Positions 43,013 to 51,904 are shown, counted from the stretch's first letter. The stretch is DNA of 64,000 nt from Janthinobacterium sp. 67 (GCF_002797895.1 NZ_PGES01000001.1:2108001-2172000), one strand, 5' to 3'. The notes: a model not told the origin generated them from the letters alone. Numbers and translations: made by a program.

Positions 43013-43073
43013 ACCGTTCGGTAAAAAATTATTGACAACGATGTCCACCTGCCCTGATTATATACCGACCGGT
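43013..43073. promoter_or_regulatory. divergent tetR/MFS promoter region with two ACCG-NN-CGGT operators
   Basis: ACCGTTCGGT (43013-43022) and ACCGACCGGT (43064-43073) share perfect half-sites around a 2-bp centre, 51 bp apart. Between them lie TTGACA (43032-43037) and, 18 bp further, GATTAT (43056-43061), a good rightward promoter for the exporter, and the leftward TATAAT for tetR. Repressor dimers on both sites would block both promoters. Confidence 0.8.
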
Positions 43074-43103
43074 TAAAAACCTCCCGGCTTTTCAGGAACC
43101 CTT

Positions 43104-44318
43104 ATGCAACCATCTTCCAACACCGCTGGCGACGATACCACCGTGGCGCCATGGCTGGCCGTCCTGTCGGTCGGCATCGGCGCCTTCGCCCTCGTCACCT
43201 CCGAATTCCTGCCCGTCGGCCTGCTGCCGGCCATGGCCGCCGAACTGGCCATCAGCAAGGGCCAGGCGGGGCTGATGATCACCACGCCCGGCATCGTTGC
43301 CGCGTTTGCCGCCATCTTCGTTACCGTCGGCTCTGGCCGCCTGGACCGCCGCATCGTGCTGCTGGCCCTCACCGCCCTGCTCGTCGCGTCGAACCTGCTG
43401 GTGGCGCTGGCGCCGTCATATGGCTGGATACTGCTGGGCCGCGCCATGCTGGGCGTGGGCGTGGGCGGCTTCTGGGCCATCGGCAGCGCCATCGGCCCGC
43501 GCCTCGTGTCGCCGCAGCATGCGTCGCGCGCCATGTCCATCATCTTCGCCGGCGTCTCGCTGGGCACGGTGGCGGGCGTGCCGGCCGGCGCGCTGGTGGG
43601 CGAACTGGTGGGGTGGCGGGTCGCTTTCGGCGCGGCCAGCGCCATCGCCGTGCTGGTCTTCATCGGCCAGCTGTTGCTGCTGCCAAAGCTGCCGCCGACA
43701 CAAGCCATCCGCTTGCGCCAGTTGCCGATGATATTCGGCATCCGCAAGGCCAGGCTGGGCCTGATCGCCACGGCCCTGATCTTCACGGGCCAGTTTGCCG
43801 CCTACACGTATATCGCGCCCTTCCTCACGCAAGTGTCGCACCTGGCGGCCGGCACGGTCAGCGCCATGCTGCTCGTGTACGGCGCTGCCGGCTTCATCGG
43901 CAACCTCGCGGGCGGCTGGGCCGCCGGCCGCCATGAACGGGCCGCGCTGATGGTGACGGGCGCCGTGCTGGGCCTGTCCACCCTGGCCCTGGCCGCGTTC
44001 GGCAGCCATGCGTTGACAGCCATGCTGCTCGTGGCCGTGTGGGGCTTCGGTTTCGGCGCCATGCCGATCGCCGTGCAGACGTGGATGTTCAAGGCGGCGC
44101 CGCATTTGATGGAAGGCAGCAGCGCGCTGTTTGTCGCCATCGTGCAAGTGTCGCTGGCGTCGGGCGCCTTGCTGGGAGGCATGGCCGTCGACCGGCTGGG
44201 CGTATCGAGCGCGATGGTGGTCGGTGGCCTGTTCGCCCTTGGCTGCGCCGTGACGATCGCGCTCTTCGGCAAGCCGCAGGCCAGCGCCAAGGCTGGCGCG
44301 GCCTGCATCGCATCGTAG
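43104..44318 (+). CDS. MFS exporter, DHA1, under TetR control
   Basis: This is a 404-residue, 12-TM exporter: IGAFALVTSEFLPVGLLPAMAAEL in TM1, GSGRLDRRIVLLALTALLVASN (motif A) and GRAMLGVGVGGFWAIGSAIGPRL as in NepI and sugar-efflux proteins. Divergent from the TetR gene with matching operators, so probably induced by the repressor ligand, which may also be the substrate. AGGA precedes the ATG. It ends 3 bp from the next, convergent stop. Confidence 0.9.
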   Translation: MQPSSNTAGDDTTVAPWLAVLSVGIGAFALVTSEFLPVGLLPAMAAELAISKGQAGLMITTPGIVAAFAAIFVTVGSGRLDRRIVLLALTALLVASNLLVALAPSYGWILLGRAMLGVGVGGFWAIGSAIGPRLVSPQHASRAMSIIFAGVSLGTVAGVPAGALVGELVGWRVAFGAASAIAVLVFIGQLLLLPKLPPTQAIRLRQLPMIFGIRKARLGLIATALIFTGQFAAYTYIAPFLTQVSHLAAGTVSAMLLVYGAAGFIGNLAGGWAAGRHERAALMVTGAVLGLSTLALAAFGSHALTAMLLVAVWGFGFGAMPIAVQTWMFKAAPHLMEGSSALFVAIVQVSLASGALLGGMAVDRLGVSSAMVVGGLFALGCAVTIALFGKPQASAKAGAACIAS

Positions 44319-44321
44319 AAA

Positions 44322-44624
44322 TCAGATACGGCCGCGACGGAATTCGCCGAGGAATTTCGTCACTTCGGCCGGCGTCATCACGACGTCCGCGTCGCCGTGA
44401 TACGCATACAGGAAGGGCGTGCCGCCCAGGCGGTCCGTCAGCTTGGCAAACAGCAAAAAGCGGCTGCCCAGCGGATAGCGCTGCACATCGGCCAGGCGGC
44501 GCGAGCATTGCACGGCCAGCTCGGGAGAGAAGGCCTGGCCCGGCACGGGGCGGATTTCCACGCGGCCGTTGACGGCGCGCGATTCGACGGCAACGTGCCG
44601 GTATGCATAAGTATCACGGGCCAT
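44322..44624 (-). CDS. small conserved-looking protein of unknown function
   Basis: This is a 100-residue soluble protein with no family I recognise. Its composition is normal for a coding gene, AAGGTGG precedes the ATG, and it has a compact pattern (YAYRHVAVESRAVNGRVEIRPVPGQ, CSRRLADVQRYPLGSRFLLFAKLTDR, PAEVTKFLGEFRRG). The single Cys is in VQCSRRL. It stands alone, between the exporter stop and a hairpin after the sugar dehydrogenase. Confidence 0.6.
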   Translation of the reverse strand: MARDTYAYRHVAVESRAVNGRVEIRPVPGQAFSPELAVQCSRRLADVQRYPLGSRFLLFAKLTDRLGGTPFLYAYHGDADVVMTPAEVTKFLGEFRRGRI

Positions 44625-44646
44625 GCCGCCACCTTGAATGAAGTAA

Positions 44647-44675
44647 AGGCGCCATCTTAAGCGAAGTGGGCGCCT
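44647..44675 (-). terminator. terminator-like hairpin after the sugar dehydrogenase gene
   Basis: AGGCGCC (44647-44653) and GGCGCCT (44669-44675) pair over a 15-nt loop 6 bp after the stop at 44682. On the minus strand the stem is followed by TTACTT, a weak U-tract. Confidence 0.5.
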
Positions 44676-44681
44676 GCCGTG

Positions 44682-45857
44682 TTACTGCGCCACGATGCGC
44701 AGCAAACGGCCGTTGTCTTCGTCCGTCAGCGCATACAGATAGCCGTCCGGCCCCTGGCGCACGTCGCGCACGCGCGCGCCGATGGCCAGGCGGTCCTGCC
44801 CCGTCACCTTGCCGCTGGCATCGACGGCGATGCGGCGGATATCCTTGGCCGCCAGGCCGCCGCTGAAGATGCTGCCGCGCCAGGCGGCGATCTTGTCGCC
44901 CGTGTAGACAGCCAGTCCCGACGGCGCCGGCGACGGCACCCAGGCCACGCTCGGATTGAGCATGTCAGGCACTTCATGCTTGCCGACGGGTTCATGCGTC
45001 CTGTAGTCGGCGCCATAGCTTTGCAAGGGCCAGCCGTAGTTGCCGCCCGCCACCACCAGGTTCAGCTCGTCACCACCATACGGCCCGTGTTCCGTGGCCC
45101 ACACGCGGCCGGACACGGGATCGAGTGCCAGGCCCTGCACGTTGCGGTGGCCATAGGACCAGATTTCCGGCAAGGCGCCCTTGGCCGCCAGCGGATTGCC
45201 GGGCGCCGGTTTTCCCTCTTCCGTCAGGCGCAGGATGGAACCCTGGTGCGTGGCCAGGTTTTGCGCCTGCTCGCGCGCCAGGCGGTCGCCGATGCGCAGC
45301 GGCGGGTTGCCGCCATCGGCCACGCTCATCAGCAAAGTGCCGTCCGGCAGCCACAGCAAACGCGAACCGAAATGCTGGCCGCCGCTCTTGTCCGTGGCCA
45401 CCTTGAACAGGGTCTGGATGCCCGTCACCTTCTTGCCGTCGAACACGCCGCGCACGAGGGTCGTGCGGTTGGCGTCATTGGTGCCCGTCGACACCGTCAT
45501 GTAGACGCGTGGATTCGGCTTGCCCGCATCCTGCGGGTGAATGACGATATCGAGCAAGCCGCCCTGCCCGCCCGTAAACACCTTGGGCATGCCTTCCAGC
45601 GCCACGTCCTCGAACTTGTTGCCGTTCAGCAGGTGCAAGGTCCCCTGCTTGCTGGTGACGAGCGCGCGTCCCTCGCCCAGCCAGGCGATACCCCACGGCT
45701 GGCGCACGCCCTGCGCGACGGTCTCGGCCTTCCAGCCCTGTTTGGCGGCGGGCGGCTCGCCCGTGGCTGGCAGCTCGGCGTGGGCGGGCAAGGCGGACGC
45801 CGCGAAGACTCCCAGCAGCAATGCGGTGGCAAGGTGTGTGCGCTTGATGATAGGCAT
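44682..45857 (-). CDS. PQQ-dependent sugar dehydrogenase (Gdh-B/YliI-like), periplasmic
   Basis: This 391-residue protein is a six-bladed beta-propeller of the soluble aldose dehydrogenase family. A signal peptide (ATALLLGVFAASALPAHAE) is followed by GVRQPWGIAWLGEGRALVTSKQGTLHLL, DIVIHPQDAGKPNPRVYMTVS, the catalytic-region HFGSRLLWLPDGTLLMSV, SYGHRNVQGLALDPVSGRVWATEHGPYGGDELNLV and NYGWP. These motifs bind PQQ and Ca2+ in the family. AGGAG precedes the ATG. It is separated from ispF by a terminator, so it has its own promoter. PQQ biosynthesis genes are not in the window. Confidence 0.9.
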   Translation of the reverse strand: MPIIKRTHLATALLLGVFAASALPAHAELPATGEPPAAKQGWKAETVAQGVRQPWGIAWLGEGRALVTSKQGTLHLLNGNKFEDVALEGMPKVFTGGQGGLLDIVIHPQDAGKPNPRVYMTVSTGTNDANRTTLVRGVFDGKKVTGIQTLFKVATDKSGGQHFGSRLLWLPDGTLLMSVADGGNPPLRIGDRLAREQAQNLATHQGSILRLTEEGKPAPGNPLAAKGALPEIWSYGHRNVQGLALDPVSGRVWATEHGPYGGDELNLVVAGGNYGWPLQSYGADYRTHEPVGKHEVPDMLNPSVAWVPSPAPSGLAVYTGDKIAAWRGSIFSGGLAAKDIRRIAVDASGKVTGQDRLAIGARVRDVRQGPDGYLYALTDEDNGRLLRIVAQ

Positions 45858-45886
45858 GCGGAATTCTCCTGTGTCGTCAATGAAAA

Positions 45887-45923
45887 AAGGCGGCCGGGAT
45901 GGTCTTCGCCATCGCGCCGCCTT
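45887..45923 (-). terminator. Rho-independent terminator after ispF
   Basis: AAGGCGGC (45887-45894) and GCCGCCTT (45916-45923) form the stem, with an inner ATGG/CCAT pairing in the 21-nt loop. On the minus strand it is followed by TTTTTT. It closes the ispD-ispF transcript 40 bp after the ispF stop. Confidence 0.75.
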
Positions 45924-45963
45924 CTAAAAATAGCACAAATTACACGGCGGACGCGCCGCCTGT

Positions 45964-46464
45964 TCAGGCCCGCAACAGCAAGGCCACGGCTTCGGCCGCG
46001 ATGCCCTCTTCCCGGCCCAGATAGCCGAGCTTTTCATTCGTCTTGGCCTTGATGTTGACCTGCCCCACGGATACCCCCAGGTCTTCGGCCACGTTGGCGC
46101 ACATGGCGGCGATGTGCGGCGCCATCTTCGGGCGCTGGGCGATGATGGTGGCGTCGATGTTGCCGATCACATAGCCGGTCGCTTGCACGCGGCGCACGGC
46201 TTCGCGCAGCAGTGTGCGCGAATCGGCGCCCTTGAATTGCGCGTCCGTGTCGGGGAAATGGCGGCCGATGTCGCCCAGGGCGGCGGCGCCGAAGATGGCG
46301 TCGGTAATCGCGTGCAGCAATACGTCCGCGTCGGAATGGCCGAGCAAGCCCAGGTGATGGGGAATCTTCACGCCGCCGATGATCAGGTCGCGGTTTTCCA
46401 CCAGCGCGTGGCAGTCGTAGCCCTGGCCGATGCGAAATGGGAGGTCGGGAGTCGTTGGGTTCAT
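45964..46464 (-). CDS. ispF: 2-C-methyl-D-erythritol 2,4-cyclodiphosphate synthase
   Basis: This is the fifth enzyme of the MEP isoprenoid pathway, cyclising CDP-ME-2-phosphate with release of CMP. The 166-residue protein has the zinc site in GQGYDCHAL (Asp, His), the second His in [19 protein letters not shown] and the substrate motif [19 protein letters not shown], with [19 protein letters not shown] and the C-terminal [19 protein letters not shown]. It starts 17 bp after the ispD stop, and the two are co-transcribed. Confidence 0.96.
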   Translation of the reverse strand: MNPTTPDLPFRIGQGYDCHALVENRDLIIGGVKIPHHLGLLGHSDADVLLHAITDAIFGAAALGDIGRHFPDTDAQFKGADSRTLLREAVRRVQATGYVIGNIDATIIAQRPKMAPHIAAMCANVAEDLGVSVGQVNIKAKTNEKLGYLGREEGIAAEAVALLLRA

Positions 46465-46481
46465 GCGGGTCTCTCAGGAAT

Positions 46482-47183
46482 TCAAGGATGGGCCAAATAC
46501 AGCTCGGCCGTGTGGATGTCGCGCGGCAGGGTCACCTTCAGGTTGCGCGGGTGGCCCTCGACCAATCTGGGTGCCAGGCCCAGCGCTTCGACGGCGCTGG
46601 CGTCGTCCGTGATCGCTTGCGGGTCGGGCGCTTCGGACAAAGCTTTGTGCAGCAGCGCATAGCTGAACATTTGCGGCGTCTGCGCCAGCCACAGGCCGTC
46701 GCGCGGTACCGTCTGCGCCGACAGGCTGCCCTGCCCCGCCCGCTTGACGGTGTCGACCACGGGCAAGGCCAGCAAGCCGCCGGCCGGATGTCCACCGACT
46801 TCGGTAATAAGCTTTTCGATCAACGCCGGCGTCAGGCCGGGCCGCGCCGCGTCGTGCACCAGCACCTGGTCGTGGGCAGCGATGCTGCCATGCATGGCGT
46901 GCAAGCCGTTGAGGATGCTTTCCATGCGCGTGGCGCCGCCGCAGCGCAGCACAGTGACGCCCTGCGCCGGCACGACCGTGTCGATCACGCCATCGTCGGC
47001 GCTGACGACGACATAGGTATGCGCGATCAGGGGGCTGGCAAGAAAGGCGTCGAGCGCGTGGCGCAGCATGGGTTTGCCGGCGATGGTCAAATATTGCTTG
47101 GGACTGCCCGCCTCCATGCGCGCGCCCACGCCGGCGGCGGGGATCAGCGCAAAATAGCGGATGGTATTCGGTGCTGCTGTCAT
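46482..47183 (-). CDS. ispD: 2-C-methyl-D-erythritol 4-phosphate cytidylyltransferase
   Basis: This is the third MEP-pathway enzyme, making CDP-ME from MEP and CTP. The 233-residue length is typical. The nucleotidyltransferase motif LIPAAGVGARMEAGSPKQYLTIAGKPMLRHAL holds the CTP-binding Arg and Lys; VLVHDAARPGLTPALI and TDDASAVEALG complete the active site. It lies 12 bp after the exported HELRH protein gene and before ispF, with which it forms a functional pair. Confidence 0.96.
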   Translation of the reverse strand: MTAAPNTIRYFALIPAAGVGARMEAGSPKQYLTIAGKPMLRHALDAFLASPLIAHTYVVVSADDGVIDTVVPAQGVTVLRCGGATRMESILNGLHAMHGSIAAHDQVLVHDAARPGLTPALIEKLITEVGGHPAGGLLALPVVDTVKRAGQGSLSAQTVPRDGLWLAQTPQMFSYALLHKALSEAPDPQAITDDASAVEALGLAPRLVEGHPRNLKVTLPRDIHTAELYLAHP

Positions 47184-47195
47184 GCCATTCCTTGT

Positions 47196-47891
47196 CTAGT
47201 TGGCGGGCGCTGCCTTGCCCGCCAGGATGTTCTGGATTTCACCTTTGCACGCCTTGCCCAGGCGCGCATATTCCTGTGGAGAATCGATAGCCGCCTGCAA
47301 GGTTTCCACCTTGCGCATTTCGGCCTTGATGTACGGCAACCAGCCCGTGTCGATCTCGCGCGCCAGCGCCGCCTTTGCCGTGCCGCTGGGCGCGTACAGG
47401 GGCCGCGCCTCGAAGCGCCTGGCCAGCGCCGCGCGCACGGTCTTTTCCACGCGCGGCAAGTGTTCCATATAGGTCTTCATGTGTCGCAGCTCGTGCGCGA
47501 GTATCTCATCATACGCGCAAGTGCCGGGGGCAAACTCGCGGCCGATATAGATCACCACAGGCGCATACGTGAGGGACACGGCAATCTGCGGCGCCACGCA
47601 TTCATAGCCGCTGGCCGGGTCTTGCAGCATGGGACCGGCCAGGGCGATGGCCACGCGCGAATCCGTCTTCGTCAAACCCAGCACCCAAGTGTTGGCGCGC
47701 GCCGTACCCTTCATCACCGTCAGGGCCTTGTACGGCAGATGCGTGTCGATGGAATAACCGTTCTGCTGCGCCGTCAGCACGGACACCGTCTTGCTGATCG
47801 TGTCTTCGCAGCGCACCTGGAACGGCGTGCGCGTCGCCGCCCGCGCGTCCAGGACGGCACCGGCCAGCAGCAGGAAGATTGCCGTGCGCAT
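47196..47891 (-). CDS. exported putative zinc-dependent hydrolase with HExxH motif
   Basis: The protein has about 231 residues, with a signal peptide (RTAIFLLLAGAVLDARA) and no family I can name. The segment CAYDEILAHELRHMKTYMEHLPR contains HELRH (H133, E134, H137), the HExxH zinc-ligand pattern of metallopeptidases; a third ligand further on is not obvious, Glu or His in the following helix being candidates. Cys residues (RCED, YECVAP, GTCAYD, KACKG) could form two disulfides. I start at the ATG at 47891; an ATG at 47915 would overlap the NUDIX gene. It is in a NUDIX-this gene-ispD-ispF run. Confidence 0.68.
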   Translation of the reverse strand: MRTAIFLLLAGAVLDARAATRTPFQVRCEDTISKTVSVLTAQQNGYSIDTHLPYKALTVMKGTARANTWVLGLTKTDSRVAIALAGPMLQDPASGYECVAPQIAVSLTYAPVVIYIGREFAPGTCAYDEILAHELRHMKTYMEHLPRVEKTVRAALARRFEARPLYAPSGTAKAALAREIDTGWLPYIKAEMRKVETLQAAIDSPQEYARLGKACKGEIQNILAGKAAPAN

Positions 47892-47899
47892 GCGCTGTA

Positions 47900-48472
47900 T
47901 CAGGCCGGCTGCCACACGCCGCTGGTGATCTTGTCAAGCCAGAAGATACCGATGACGGTTTTCACGTCCGTGATCGTGCCATCCTTGACCCAGTCGAGCA
48001 GCTGCGGCACCGTGGCCGTAAATGTCTCGAGGAATTCGCCCTCGTCGAGCTGGCGTTTGCCGGCGACGAGGCCGCGCGCCAGGAACAGCTCGAGGTGCTC
48101 GTCGGAATAGGCGATGGCGTTGTGGATGGTGGACACGAATTGCCAGTCGCCGGCCGTGTAGCCCGTCTCTTCCAGCAGCTCACGCTGGGCGCACGCCAGG
48201 TGCGATTCGCCCGCGTCGATCTTGCCAGCCGGGAATTCAATGAAGACCCGGTCCAGCGGATAGCGGTACTGGCGTTCCATCAGCACCGTGCCATCGTCGA
48301 GCAGCGGCAGGATCACGACGGCGCCCGGATGCAGGACGAATTCGCGCGCCGTAATCTTGCCGTCCGGCAGGGCAACACGGTCGCGCTGCACGCGCAGGAA
48401 GCCGCCTTGGTAGACGAGCTCGCCATCGACCTTGGTTTCAATCAATTGCGTATCAGTGGCTTGAGTATCCAT
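47900..48472 (-). CDS. NUDIX hydrolase, ADP-ribose pyrophosphatase type
   Basis: This is a 190-residue NUDIX protein. The box spans residues 83-105 (GKIDAGESHLACAQRELLEE then TGY) with all conserved Gly, Glu and Arg residues, so metal-dependent pyrophosphatase activity is expected. HPGAVVILPLLDDGTVLMERQYRYPLDRVFIEFPAG matches ADP-ribose pyrophosphatases (NudF-like), which clear ADP-ribose. AAGGAATTCC precedes the ATG. It is the first gene after the complex I terminator and probably leads the operon running to ispF. Confidence 0.9.
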   Translation of the reverse strand: MDTQATDTQLIETKVDGELVYQGGFLRVQRDRVALPDGKITAREFVLHPGAVVILPLLDDGTVLMERQYRYPLDRVFIEFPAGKIDAGESHLACAQRELLEETGYTAGDWQFVSTIHNAIAYSDEHLELFLARGLVAGKRQLDEGEFLETFTATVPQLLDWVKDGTITDVKTVIGIFWLDKITSGVWQPA

Positions 48473-48490
48473 GGAATTCCTTTATTCAAT

Positions 48491-48513
48491 AAAAAACGGC
48501 GCCAGAGGCGCCG
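48491..48513 (-). terminator. strong terminator of the complex I operon
   Basis: CGGCGCC (48497-48503) and GGCGCCG (48507-48513) pair over a 3-nt loop, and on the minus strand the stem is followed by six T residues (48496-48491) and ATT. It lies 17 bp after the DUF2818 stop and ends the nuo transcript. Confidence 0.88.
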
Positions 48514-48529
48514 ATTTCGGTCGTTGTTG

Positions 48530-48853
48530 CTAACGGCGTTTGCGTAAATAACGGCTCACAAACCCCGGGAAAGCCAGCACCAGGAACAGACAGCCGGTGA
48601 TGGCATAGAACTCCCACGTCTGCGGGAAACCGTTGCCGATGCGCGCTTCGAGCGCGAAGGCCACGGCGCCGACGATGAAGTACAGAATCACCATCTCCAG
48701 CAGGCGCAGCGCCAGCGGCTTGCGCCAGCCCTGCTCCGCCTGCGCCGCCTTTTTCAGGGGCACGGCGGCAAACAGTTTCTCGTTCAAGAAAGGCAGGTTG
48801 GCGCCCAGGATGCCCAGGGCGATCACCAGCCAGCTCGAGACGGTGACATCCAT
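48530..48853 (-). CDS. DUF2818 membrane protein, last cistron of the nuo operon
   Basis: This 107-residue protein has about three TM segments (VSSWLVIALGILGANLPFL, LALRLLEMVILYFIVGAVAFALEA and FYAITGCLFLVLAFPGFV) and a basic C-terminus (RYLRKRR). The DUF2818 family is found after nuoN in many betaproteobacteria. Its start is 3 bp from the nuoN stop and the operon terminator follows it, so it is co-expressed with complex I. An accessory or assembly role is an inference from location; no function is established to my knowledge. Confidence 0.85.
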   Translation of the reverse strand: MDVTVSSWLVIALGILGANLPFLNEKLFAAVPLKKAAQAEQGWRKPLALRLLEMVILYFIVGAVAFALEARIGNGFPQTWEFYAITGCLFLVLAFPGFVSRYLRKRR

Positions 48854-48856
48854 CGG

Positions 48857-50359
48857 TCAGGACGCCAGGGTCTTGGTGATGGCGGTCGCGCAAGCAGCCA
48901 GGATACTTTCAGGCATCACGCCCAGCGCCAGGACGAACACGCCGTTCAGGGCCAGCACGACGCGCATGTCGCCATGCACGACCAGTGCGTTGCTATCCGT
49001 CGGCTCGTCGAACCACATCATTTTCACGACGCGCAGATAGTAGAAGGCGCCGATCAGCGAGAACAGCACGGCGGCGATGGTCAGCCACAGCTGGCCCGTG
49101 GCCAGCACGGAGGCCAGCACCGAGTACTTGGCCATGAAGCCCATCAGCGGCGGCACGCCAGCCAGCGAGAACATGAACAGGGTCATCACCAGCGCGAAGA
49201 TCGGGCTGCGTTTGCCCAGGCCCTTGAAGTCGGCCAGTTCTTCCGCTTCGAAACCACTACGTGCCAACAACATGATCACGCCGAAGGTACCCAGGGTGGT
49301 GAACACGTAGGTGATGACGTAGTACATCGAGGCGCCGTAGGCGGTGGCTGCGCCAGCCGCGTTCAGGGTGTTGTTCGGTGCGTCAACGGTACCGGACAGC
49401 AGGCCCAGCAGGACGAAGCCCATTTGCGCGATGGTCGAGTACGCCAACATGCGCTTCAGATTCGTTTGCGCGATGGCGGTGAAGTTACCGATGGCCAGCG
49501 ACATCACGGCCAGCACCAGCAGCATTTGCTGCCAGTCATGCGCCATCGGCAGCAAGCCCTCGCCCAGCAAACGCAGGGTGATGGCAAACGCGGCCAGTTT
49601 CGGCGCGCCGCCCAGCAGCAGGGTCACGGCCGTCGGCGAACCTTGATACACGTCAGGCACCCACATGTGGAATGGCACGACGCCCAGTTTGAAGGCCAGG
49701 CCGGCAACGAGGAACACCAGGCCGAAGACCATGATGGTGCCGTTGGTCTTGCCGTTTTCCAGCGCTACGCGCAGTTCGCCCAGGTCCAAGGTGCCGGAGG
49801 CGCCGTACAGCATCGAGATACCGTACAACATGAAACCGGAAGCCAGCGCGCCCAGGATGAAGTATTTCATGGCCGCTTCCGTGGCCTTGGCGTTGTCACG
49901 GCGCAGAGCGATCAGCGCGTACAGCGACAGCGACATCAGTTCCAGACCCAGGTAGATGATCAGGAAGTTGTTGGCCGAGATCATGATCATCTGGCCCAGC
50001 AGTGCAAACAGGGCCAGCACGTAGAACTCGCCGCCCAGGTTGCCCGACAGCATGTTGCGGTCGGTGGCGTAGGCACGCGAGTAGATCAGGGTCAGCGCCA
50101 CGGCGCCGTACGAGAACAGTTTCAGCAGCTGCGACATCGGGTCCGACACGAACATGTTGTGGAAGGTGTAGACGGTGGTGCCCGCGTTGAAGTCGCCCAC
50201 GGTCAGCAAGGCGCAGCCTGCCAGGGTCAGCAGGGACAGCGCATAGGTGATCGAACGCTTCGCCGCAGGCAAGAACATATCGATCAGCAAGAGCGCCGAC
50301 GTGGCGATCAGCAGAAAGATTTCCGCGTACAGCGGTACCAGATTAGGTGCATTAGTCAT
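48857..50359 (-). CDS. nuoN: NADH-quinone oxidoreductase subunit N
   Basis: This is a 500-residue antiporter-like membrane subunit of complex I with 14 TM helices, one of the three proton-channel subunits. It shows the conserved Glu-containing [20 protein letters not shown], the discontinuous-helix region [20 protein letters not shown] with its Lys, and [19 protein letters not shown]. It follows nuoM by 16 bp. Length and motifs are normal. Confidence 0.96.
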   Translation of the reverse strand: MTNAPNLVPLYAEIFLLIATSALLLIDMFLPAAKRSITYALSLLTLAGCALLTVGDFNAGTTVYTFHNMFVSDPMSQLLKLFSYGAVALTLIYSRAYATDRNMLSGNLGGEFYVLALFALLGQMIMISANNFLIIYLGLELMSLSLYALIALRRDNAKATEAAMKYFILGALASGFMLYGISMLYGASGTLDLGELRVALENGKTNGTIMVFGLVFLVAGLAFKLGVVPFHMWVPDVYQGSPTAVTLLLGGAPKLAAFAITLRLLGEGLLPMAHDWQQMLLVLAVMSLAIGNFTAIAQTNLKRMLAYSTIAQMGFVLLGLLSGTVDAPNNTLNAAGAATAYGASMYYVITYVFTTLGTFGVIMLLARSGFEAEELADFKGLGKRSPIFALVMTLFMFSLAGVPPLMGFMAKYSVLASVLATGQLWLTIAAVLFSLIGAFYYLRVVKMMWFDEPTDSNALVVHGDMRVVLALNGVFVLALGVMPESILAACATAITKTLAS

Positions 50360-50375
50360 GTTATCGGTCTTCTAT

Positions 50376-51875
50376 TTAAGGCAACTTGCTGGTGGCGACA
50401 TGCTGCAGCAGGTCAGCAACCGAAGTTTGCATCGTGTCGGTGAACGGGGCTGGGTACAGACCCATCACGAGCACGGCGATGGCCAGCACAGCAAGCATGA
50501 AGAATTCACGCTTGTTGATGTCGGTCAGTTCGGCCACATGCTTGTTCTTGATCTTGCCGAACACCACGCGCTTGGCCATCCACAGCGAGTACGCCGCGCC
50601 CCAGATCAGCGCCGTTGCAGCCAGCAGACCAATCCAGAAGTTGAATTTCACCGCGCCCAGGATCACCATGAACTCGCCGACGAAGCCGGACGTCGCTGGC
50701 AGACCGCAGTTGGCCATCGAGAACAGCACGAAGAAGGCGGCAAATTTCGGCATGCGGTTCACGACGCCGCCGTAGTCGGCGATGTTGCGGGTATGCATGC
50801 GGTCATACAGCACGCCGATGCACAGGAACATCGCGCCGGAGATGAAGCCGTGCGAGACCATCTGCACGATACCGCCCTGCACCGAGATGTCGTTGAACAT
50901 GAAGAAGCCCAGGGTCACGAAACCCATGTGCGCGATCGACGAATAGGCGACCAGTTTTTTCATGTCGGTTTGCACCAGGGCAACCAGACCGATGTAGATG
51001 ACGGCGATCAGCGACAAGGCGATCATGAAGCCCGACAGGTAGTGGCTGGCGTCCGGCGTGATCGGCAGCGAAAAACGCAGGAAGCCGTAGGCGCCCAGTT
51101 TCAGCATGATGGCGGCCAGCACGGCGGAACCGCCCGTAGGCGCTTCCACGTGGACGTCCGGCAACCACGTGTGGACGGGGAACATCGGCACCTTGACGGC
51201 AAACGCCATCAGGAAGGCCAGGAAGATGAAGATCTGTTCGTTCATCGTCAGCTTGAACGCGTGCCAGGCCAGGATGTCGAAGGTGCCCGACACATTGCGC
51301 AGGTAGATGATGGCAACCAGGGTCAGCAGCGAACCGAAGAAGGTGTACAGGAAGAACTTGAACGACGCGTATACACGGTTCGAACCGCCCCAGATACCGA
51401 TGATGATGAACATCGGGATCAGGGTTGCTTCAAAGAAGAAGTAGAACAGCAAGCCGTCCAGCGCGCAGAACACGCCGATCATCAGGCCAGACAGGATCAG
51501 GAAGGAGCCCATGTACTGGGCGATGCGCTTCTCGATCACTTGCCAGGCCGAAATGACGACGATGACGGTGATAAAGGCCGTCAGCGGCACGAACCACAGC
51601 GACAGGCCGTCGATACCCAGCGAGTACCAGATATTGAAGGTTGCTATCCACGGCGCTTTTTCGACGAATTGCATGCCGTGTGCGGCGTTGTCGAAATGCT
51701 GGATCAGCGGCAAGGTGCACAGCATGCTGAGCACGGCGCCAGCCAGCGACAGCCAGCGGGTAAAGCCCGCTTTGCTGTCACGGCCGAGAGCCAGGACCAG
51801 GACGCCGCAAATGATCGGCACCCAGATCGACAGACTCAGGTAAGGAGGTAATGTATAAATCGTAGACTGCATCAT
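50376..51875 (-). CDS. nuoM: NADH-quinone oxidoreductase subunit M
   Basis: This is a 499-residue antiporter-like proton channel of complex I, between NuoN and NuoL in the membrane arm. Signature segments are FYFFFEATLIPMFIIIGIWGG (conserved Glu), AFAVKVPMFPVHTWLPDVHVEAPTGGSAVLAAIMLKLGAYGFLRF and MKKLVAYSSIAHMGFVTLG. TGAGAACC precedes the start. It lies 29 bp after nuoL. Confidence 0.96.
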   Translation of the reverse strand: MMQSTIYTLPPYLSLSIWVPIICGVLVLALGRDSKAGFTRWLSLAGAVLSMLCTLPLIQHFDNAAHGMQFVEKAPWIATFNIWYSLGIDGLSLWFVPLTAFITVIVVISAWQVIEKRIAQYMGSFLILSGLMIGVFCALDGLLFYFFFEATLIPMFIIIGIWGGSNRVYASFKFFLYTFFGSLLTLVAIIYLRNVSGTFDILAWHAFKLTMNEQIFIFLAFLMAFAVKVPMFPVHTWLPDVHVEAPTGGSAVLAAIMLKLGAYGFLRFSLPITPDASHYLSGFMIALSLIAVIYIGLVALVQTDMKKLVAYSSIAHMGFVTLGFFMFNDISVQGGIVQMVSHGFISGAMFLCIGVLYDRMHTRNIADYGGVVNRMPKFAAFFVLFSMANCGLPATSGFVGEFMVILGAVKFNFWIGLLAATALIWGAAYSLWMAKRVVFGKIKNKHVAELTDINKREFFMLAVLAIAVLVMGLYPAPFTDTMQTSVADLLQHVATSKLP

Positions 51876-51904
51876 GGTTCTCAGTATTCTTTTATCAGGT
51901 CAGC

